From an uncultured Bacteroidota bacterium (lineage in GTDB: Bacteria; Bacteroidota; Bacteroidia; UKL13-3), in NCBI GenBank assembly GCA_903888395.1, contig CAISTO010000053.1, positions 1-23,619 of the forward strand: 23,619 nucleotides of DNA. Direction: 5' to 3'. The notes below the pieces were generated by a model that searched no databases, was not told the origin of the DNA, and worked only from the letters and a program-made list of their open reading frames with translations. Below are positions 23,111 to 23,619 of the stretch, in pieces. A program made the translations under genes and the position numbers. Each line of letters opens with the position of its first letter. Positions within the stretch are counted from its first letter, which is position 1.

Positions 23111-23619
23111 ATGAAAAGAAAAATATTAATAACAGGCGGAGCAGGATTTATTGGCTCACACGTGGTTCGTTTATTTGTAAATAAATATCCTGATTACGAA
23201 ATTTATAACCTAGATAAATTAACTTATGCAGGTAATTTAAAAAACCTGACAGACATTGAAAATGCACCAAACTATCATTTTGTAAAAATTGATTTAGTTG
23301 ATGCTTTGGCTTTAACAAATTTATTTAACGAACACCAGTTCGATTCTGTGATTCATTTAGCAGCCGAAAGCCACGTGGACAGAAGCATTACCAATCCTTT
23401 GGAGTTTGTAATGACTAACGTAGTTGGTACGGTAAATTTACTAAATGCAGCCAAAGAATGTTGGAAAGGTAACATGGAAGGAAAGTTGTTTTACCATGTA
23501 TCAACCGATGAAGTTTATGGCAGCTTACACGATGGTGGATTCTTTTTAGAAACTACGCCTTATGATCCACAAAGCCCTTATTCGGCTAGTAAAGCCAGCT
23601 CCGATCATTTTGTAAGAGC
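23111..23619 (+). CDS. rfbB: dTDP-glucose 4,6-dehydratase RfbB (3'-truncated by window edge)
   Basis: It converts dTDP-glucose to dTDP-4-keto-6-deoxyglucose, the second step toward dTDP-rhamnose and other deoxysugars of the cell surface. The window shows 169 codons, about half of the usual 340-360 residues. The NAD-binding GGAGFIG is at 9-15, LDKLTYAGN (34-42) is a hallmark of RfbB over other extended SDRs, AAESHVDRSI (84-93) follows, the catalytic TDEVYG is at 132-137, and YSASK (157-161) gives the Tyr-Lys pair. The ATG at 23111 matches the family N-terminus. It follows galE in the same direction, and rfbA, rfbC or rfbD may be expected beyond the edge. Confidence 0.95.
   Translation, partial: MKRKILITGGAGFIGSHVVRLFVNKYPDYEIYNLDKLTYAGNLKNLTDIENAPNYHFVKIDLVDALALTNLFNEHQFDSVIHLAAESHVDRSITNPLEFVMTNVVGTVNLLNAAKECWKGNMEGKLFYHVSTDEVYGSLHDGGFFLETTPYDPQSPYSASKASSDHFVR

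Noticed and set aside
22007..23619. Tandem duplication of one epimerase gene
   Set aside because: Both products are extended SDRs with similar openings, but GalE has SSSCTVYG and RfbB has LDKLTYAGN and TDEVYG. These are distinct old families that often share polysaccharide clusters.
1..23619. Prophage, integrative element or genomic island boundaries
   Set aside because: No integrase, transposase, tRNA attachment site or abrupt change in composition is visible; the genes are typical chromosomal Bacteroidota genes.

Overview
The window looks like a chromosomal segment of a Bacteroidota bacterium. It is strongly AT-rich by eye. It carries two TonB-dependent receptors with N-terminal carboxypeptidase-regulatory-like domains, a PorV/PorQ-family outer-membrane protein, a very large secreted protein with a C-terminal domain resembling type IX secretion (T9SS) sorting domains, a PorE-like lipoprotein, a type III glutamine synthetase, and few Shine-Dalgarno-like sites. 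I cannot place it below phylum level. No rRNA, tRNA, CRISPR array, integrase or transposase is visible.

Layout: (1) 1-992, lpxK on the minus strand, cut by the left edge. (2) 993-1466, a non-coding stretch rich in interspersed-type repeats, whose last copy runs into the apparent 5' end of the next gene. (3) 1467-2393, a SerA-like D-2-hydroxyacid dehydrogenase. (4) 2510-11337, three plus-strand genes: a 1255-residue TonB-dependent receptor, a 1287-residue secreted multidomain protein and a 365-residue PorV/PorQ-like protein, closed by a strong terminator. (5) 11429-12325, the tight pair greA and HIT-family hydrolase, ending in a bidirectional terminator. (6) 12397-17709, three minus-strand genes: PorE-like TPR/PD40/OmpA lipoprotein, glnN and a classical SDR oxidoreductase. 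(7) 17926-19116, a THUMP-domain rRNA methyltransferase. (8) 19385-21706, a second TonB-dependent receptor on the minus strand. (9) 22007 to the right edge, galE and the start of rfbB.

The dominant theme is the cell envelope: lipid A phosphorylation (LpxK), nucleotide sugars for surface polysaccharide (GalE, RfbB), outer-membrane import (two TonB-dependent receptors) and T9SS-type surface export (PorV-like and PorE-like proteins plus a candidate cargo). GreA, HIT, GlnN and the rRNA methyltransferase are housekeeping genes.

The most interesting unit is 2510-11337. It reads as an operon-like module of receptor, giant exported protein and PorV-like partner, with no SusD. The exported protein has a C-terminal domain of T9SS-like layout but an unusual conserved-looking tail. 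Its function is unknown to me. Intergenic spaces also carry at least four distinct palindromic or direct-repeat elements of the kind scattered through Bacteroidota genomes.
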